From Elusimicrobiota bacterium (GTDB lineage: Bacteria > Elusimicrobiota > UBA5214 > JBBAAG01), in the NCBI GenBank assembly GCA_041658405.1, contig JBBAAG010000004.1, positions 1 to 64,000 of the forward strand: a DNA stretch of 64,000 nucleotides, in the 5' to 3' direction. Shown piece after piece: positions 61,200-64,000 of the stretch (position 1 is the first letter of the stretch; each line of letters opens with the position of its first letter). Both the position numbers and the translations under genes were made by a program. Below the pieces are notes generated by a model. It had not been told where the DNA came from. It did not search any database and saw only the letters and a program-made list of their open reading frames with translations.

Positions 61200-61859
61200 T
61201 TACTTAACTTTTTTTCTGTACTTGTTTATATACCGAATTTCGTTCAACCCTTTTTTTGGTACTTTCAAAACCTGTTTATCATCGCGTACCGGGGTAACAC
61301 TTTCATCAACCTGTCTGTCAACAGCAACGGCGGTTTCATCGGGATATCCCAGTGCAATCACTGCAGTTAGTTCAATCCCGGGCGGGATATCGAGTAAAGG
61401 CTTAACATTCTTTGCAGTCACCGACCCAATCCAGCAACTCCCAACTCCTTCAGCCCAGGCAGCAAGTAAAATATTCTGGGTTGCCGCTGCGCAATCTTCA
61501 AGATAACACCCGCTGAGTTTTGGATTACCTAAAACAACAATGTACGCAACTGGCTCTTTCCCAGTAACCGGCTTACCCGCAGATTTTAACCACGCGGTGT
61601 TTGCAAATACGACCGAACATAAGGTTTTGTCACTAACCAAAACAAATTCCCAGGGTTGGCGGTTACCTCCGGAGGGCGCGTACCGCGCAGCATCAACGAT
61701 TTTATCAAGTAAATCAGGGTTTATAGGCACTTGCTTGAATTGTCGGACAGAACGCCTGGTTTTTATGGTATCAAAAAAATCTTTTGAGTAAACATTAAGG
61801 TTATTCACAAAAAAAAACAGTGATAATAAAACAGTTGTAACAAAATATTTTGTTGTCAC
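61200..61859 (-). CDS. nitroreductase family FMN protein, N-terminally anchored
   Basis: 219 residues from GTG 61859, which overlaps the upstream stop as GTGA. A longer in-frame start at 61898 would overlap that gene by 43 bp. A hydrophobic N-terminus (TTVLLSLFFFVNNLNVYS) suggests export or anchoring. The FMN-binding core follows: KTRRSVRQFKQVPI, ARYAPSGGNRQPWEFVLV, AAATQNILLAAWAEGVGSCW and VIALGYP. The family reduces nitro groups, quinones or flavins. A signal-like leader is uncommon for it; a flavin cofactor outside the membrane would need explaining. Confidence 0.8.
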   Translation of the reverse strand: MTTKYFVTTVLLSLFFFVNNLNVYSKDFFDTIKTRRSVRQFKQVPINPDLLDKIVDAARYAPSGGNRQPWEFVLVSDKTLCSVVFANTAWLKSAGKPVTGKEPVAYIVVLGNPKLSGCYLEDCAAATQNILLAAWAEGVGSCWIGSVTAKNVKPLLDIPPGIELTAVIALGYPDETAVAVDRQVDESVTPVRDDKQVLKVPKKGLNEIRYINKYRKKVK

Positions 61860-63088
61860 GGAATGACAGTCATTAACTTCTTTGCTTGTTCCGGCCATTT
61901 TGCGATAAACCGTAATTCATCGTCAGTAAGCGGTTTTTGCGTATGTACGTTTGCTACACGTGTGAGGTCAAGAATTTTGTGTGCGGTATTTTCATCCGGG
62001 AATTCAATCTCGAGCTTACCCGCTACATTACGGAACCCTTTTATCCCAGAATATTCACCGACAACTATATGCCGCCCGGTTTCTATAATTTCAGGTTCGC
62101 CGCGGCCAAGTTCTTCAAAATGATAAAGTTCATAGTTCCGCCAGTCTTTCAACGCGCCATCCGCGTGAATACCGGACTCATGAGCGAATGCATTAGAGCC
62201 CACCCCAGGTTGGTTTATAGGTATTGGTACATTAAACGCATATGACGCATACTTAGAGATACGCCATGCCATGTTTAACGTTAACCGTTCATCCAGAGGG
62301 TACTTATCCGCAAACCCGGCAGATTTTGTTAATGCAAGTATTGTGGAAACAAGGTCAGCATTCCCCGCGCGCTCTCCAATACCGTTGACCGTGGTATTAA
62401 TGTATGCATCACACCCATTATCAATTGCAGCTTTAGCCCCTGAAATTGATACTGCAACCGCCATACCAAGATCGTTATGGCAATGCATTTCTATGGGCAT
62501 ACCGGTGGCAAGAACAAGTTCTCTTATCCGGTCATATATACTAAACGGGCTGTCATATCCTAAAGTATCGCAATACCTTATCCGTTCCGCCCCGGCTTCT
62601 TTTGCTGCTTTTGCAAAACGTATGAGGTAATCCATTTTACTGCGTGAGGCGTCTTCCGCATTGACTCCCACAGCTTCCGCCCCGTATTTTTTTGCAAGCT
62701 GCACAGCTTCTACCATATTGTTGATCACAGCATCATGGTCGAGCTTACCCATGAACTTATGTAAAATCATCTGTTCAGAGGTGGAAATCGAGAGATTAAC
62801 ATATTTTAATTTCGGGCATTTTTCAAATGATTCCTTTACATCCCCAGGTGTAGCGCGTAGCCAGCCGCTCAACCTAATCGGTGAAAGGACACCCATCTCG
62901 TGAAGGTCAAGGTTGGCGTTAAGATAATTAGTTTCATGTGATGTCATGGGAAAACCGAATTCTGTCTGGAATACCCCCATTTGGTTGAGATAATAATTAA
63001 TCATTGTTTTCTGCAGTTTTGCCAGCCCAAGCCGCGCGGTTTGTACGCCATCACGGTTTGTTACGTCAATAATATAAATCTTCGGCAT
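61856..63088 (-). CDS. homocitrate synthase / isopropylmalate synthase-like enzyme
   Basis: 410-residue DRE-TIM metallolyase: acetyl-CoA plus a 2-oxoacid to an alkylmalate or homocitrate. Motifs: IIDVTNRDGVQTARLGL (variant of DxTLRDG), EMHCHNDLGMAVAVSISG with the metal HxH-type pair, NTTVNGIGERAGNADL and HESGIHADGAL. It lacks the C-terminal LeuA allosteric domain, which points to the NifV/homocitrate or short-type group. The specific product cannot be decided; no nif genes are visible. The nitroreductase downstream is translationally coupled. Confidence 0.8.
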   Translation of the reverse strand: MPKIYIIDVTNRDGVQTARLGLAKLQKTMINYYLNQMGVFQTEFGFPMTSHETNYLNANLDLHEMGVLSPIRLSGWLRATPGDVKESFEKCPKLKYVNLSISTSEQMILHKFMGKLDHDAVINNMVEAVQLAKKYGAEAVGVNAEDASRSKMDYLIRFAKAAKEAGAERIRYCDTLGYDSPFSIYDRIRELVLATGMPIEMHCHNDLGMAVAVSISGAKAAIDNGCDAYINTTVNGIGERAGNADLVSTILALTKSAGFADKYPLDERLTLNMAWRISKYASYAFNVPIPINQPGVGSNAFAHESGIHADGALKDWRNYELYHFEELGRGEPEIIETGRHIVVGEYSGIKGFRNVAGKLEIEFPDENTAHKILDLTRVANVHTQKPLTDDELRFIAKWPEQAKKLMTVIP

Positions 63089-63120
63089 ATATTTCCATTG
63101 TTCTCCTTAATAAACAGACA

Positions 63121-64000
63121 TTATACTAATTTATTTACAAATTCAGCAAACCGTTTTATTCCTTCCACAATGTTTTTCATGGAGGTTGCGTAAGAAAACC
63201 GCAGATAATTATTCGCGCCAAAAGCTATACCGGGTACAACCGCTAATTTTGCGTGTTGCAGCAACAGTTCGGATAATACTAAGGACGACTGTATGCCGGA
63301 TCCGTTATATTTTTTAGTTAATACTCCGGCAATGTTGGGGAACGCATAGAACGCTCCTTGAGGGAGAAAACATTTAACCCCTGGTATTTTGTTTAGTTCA
63401 GCAACAATATAATCCCGCCTGGTTTTAAATTCAGAAACCATCGCATTGACTACTGCGAGATCGCTATTAAGCGCAGCAACAGCGGCCTTCTGAGCGAAAG
63501 ATACAGGGTTTGAGGTTACATGATCCTGAAAATTACCGATAGTTTTTATCAATACCGTATCTGTACTTGCGAGATATCCTATCCTCCACCCGGTCATTGA
63601 ATATGTTTTTGATACTCCGTTGATAATAATAGTACGGTTTTGTATTTCTGGTGATAAAGAAGCGATACTTACGGGTTTGAAATCACCATAAAATATTTTT
63701 TCATAAATTTCATCGGATATCACCATAGCGTTGGGATGTGATAATACTATATCAGCGATAACCTTTAGTTCGTCCATGGTATACATCGCGCCGGTAGGGT
63801 TTGACGGGCTCGTGAGTATCAACCCAACAGTCTTTGGGGATAAATATTTCTTTAATAAATCAGGGGTTAGTTTAAACCCTGTTGTTTCATCAGTGTTTGC
63901 AATTACAGGCTTTCCTCCGGCAAGAAGGATTTGTTCATAGTACGACACCCAGTACGGGCCCGGAAGTATGACTTCATCCCCGGGATTTGTTATTGCCATG
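63121..64000 (-). CDS. PLP-dependent class I aminotransferase (partial)
   Basis: The C-terminal 292 residues are present; the N-terminus lies beyond the window. Fold-type I signature: NPGDEVILPGPYWVSY, SPSNPTGAMY, VISDEIYEKIFY and the PLP lysine in NGVSKTYSMTGWRIGYLAS. The C-terminus includes FLPQGAFYAFPNI and LRFSYATS with the substrate-carboxylate arginine. This fits AspC-type aspartate (1-beta subgroup) aminotransferases. It lies 32 bp upstream of the homocitrate-type synthase. Confidence 0.9.
   Translation of the reverse strand, partial: MAITNPGDEVILPGPYWVSYYEQILLAGGKPVIANTDETTGFKLTPDLLKKYLSPKTVGLILTSPSNPTGAMYTMDELKVIADIVLSHPNAMVISDEIYEKIFYGDFKPVSIASLSPEIQNRTIIINGVSKTYSMTGWRIGYLASTDTVLIKTIGNFQDHVTSNPVSFAQKAAVAALNSDLAVVNAMVSEFKTRRDYIVAELNKIPGVKCFLPQGAFYAFPNIAGVLTKKYNGSGIQSSLVLSELLLQHAKLAVVPGIAFGANNYLRFSYATSMKNIVEGIKRFAEFVNKLV

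Noticed and set aside
61856..63088. NifV as part of a nitrogenase locus
   Set aside because: No nif, vnf or anf gene is in the window, so a nitrogenase role is not supported.

Overview
The window is a gene-dense bacterial chromosome segment of moderate, slightly AT-leaning composition. It holds the dnaA/dnaN/dciA/gyrB/gyrA core and, upstream of dnaA, a probable replication origin. Several features point to a diderm: outer-membrane beta-barrel proteins, a PorV-like remnant, CsgG-like lipoprotein-type genes and an 841-codon gyrB reading frame with a long TOPRIM insertion. Other features fit an uncultured heterotroph from the Omnitrophota/Elusimicrobiota/Firestonebacteria neighbourhood: a URO-D-family gene, DUF4091 and GH36 hydrolases, FlgD-Ig and PKD surface proteins, and an ilvB with a structured leader. 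That placement is inference from gene content only.

Left part (1-17.4 kb). gdhA and ilvB are each preceded by a sigma70-type promoter, a structured leader and a rho-independent terminator just before the ribosome-binding site. Then come a GH78-type rhamnosidase, a MATE exporter and a TIM-barrel sugar isomerase on the opposite strand. A decayed PorV-like gene, a large mosaic secreted Ig/PKD protein and an IS1380-type transposase scrap follow. Next is a sugar-oxidation operon (Gfo/Idh dehydrogenase, secreted beta-helix protein, secreted FAD oxidoreductase), and then a CDF metal exporter behind another long leader with a terminator. The TIM-barrel isomerase and the Gfo/Idh operon share an 18-bp palindrome about 25 nt before their start codons.

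Middle (17.4-34.9 kb). This holds a B12-binding radical SAM protein, an NSS transporter with a 32-residue partner peptide, a sulfatase translationally coupled to an MFS transporter, a PAS histidine kinase with two CsgG-like envelope proteins, a secreted DUF4091 hydrolase coupled to a hybrid sensor kinase, and a GH36 alpha-galactosidase. The theme is sensing and breakdown of complex, perhaps sulfated, glycans.

Accessory strip (34.9-43.5 kb, almost all minus strand). It contains an outer-membrane protein, a tandem pair of small CC...CPKC proteins, a PH-like membrane protein, a nucleoside hydrolase pseudogene, a Tam-like methyltransferase, RhuM with an adjacent partial copy, a scrap resembling a type I methylase tail, and an Mrr-like nuclease with a frameshift coupled to a membrane zinc-ribbon protein. 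It ends in a 59-bp direct repeat of the 3' half of tRNA-Ser(UGA) that brackets a single URO-D-family gene. This is the most mobile-looking part of the window.

Right part (43.4-64 kb, all minus strand). This is the housekeeping block: tRNA-Ser, serS, rtcB, a DUF4143 ATPase with a double operator, archease, gyrA, a RecB-like nuclease, a GT-C/TPR protein, gyrB, dciA, dnaN and dnaA. Upstream of dnaA is a cluster of DnaA boxes, followed by an O-antigen-ligase/TPR protein, a nitroreductase, a homocitrate-synthase-like enzyme and an aminotransferase cut by the window edge. RtcB and archease form an RNA-ligation pair.
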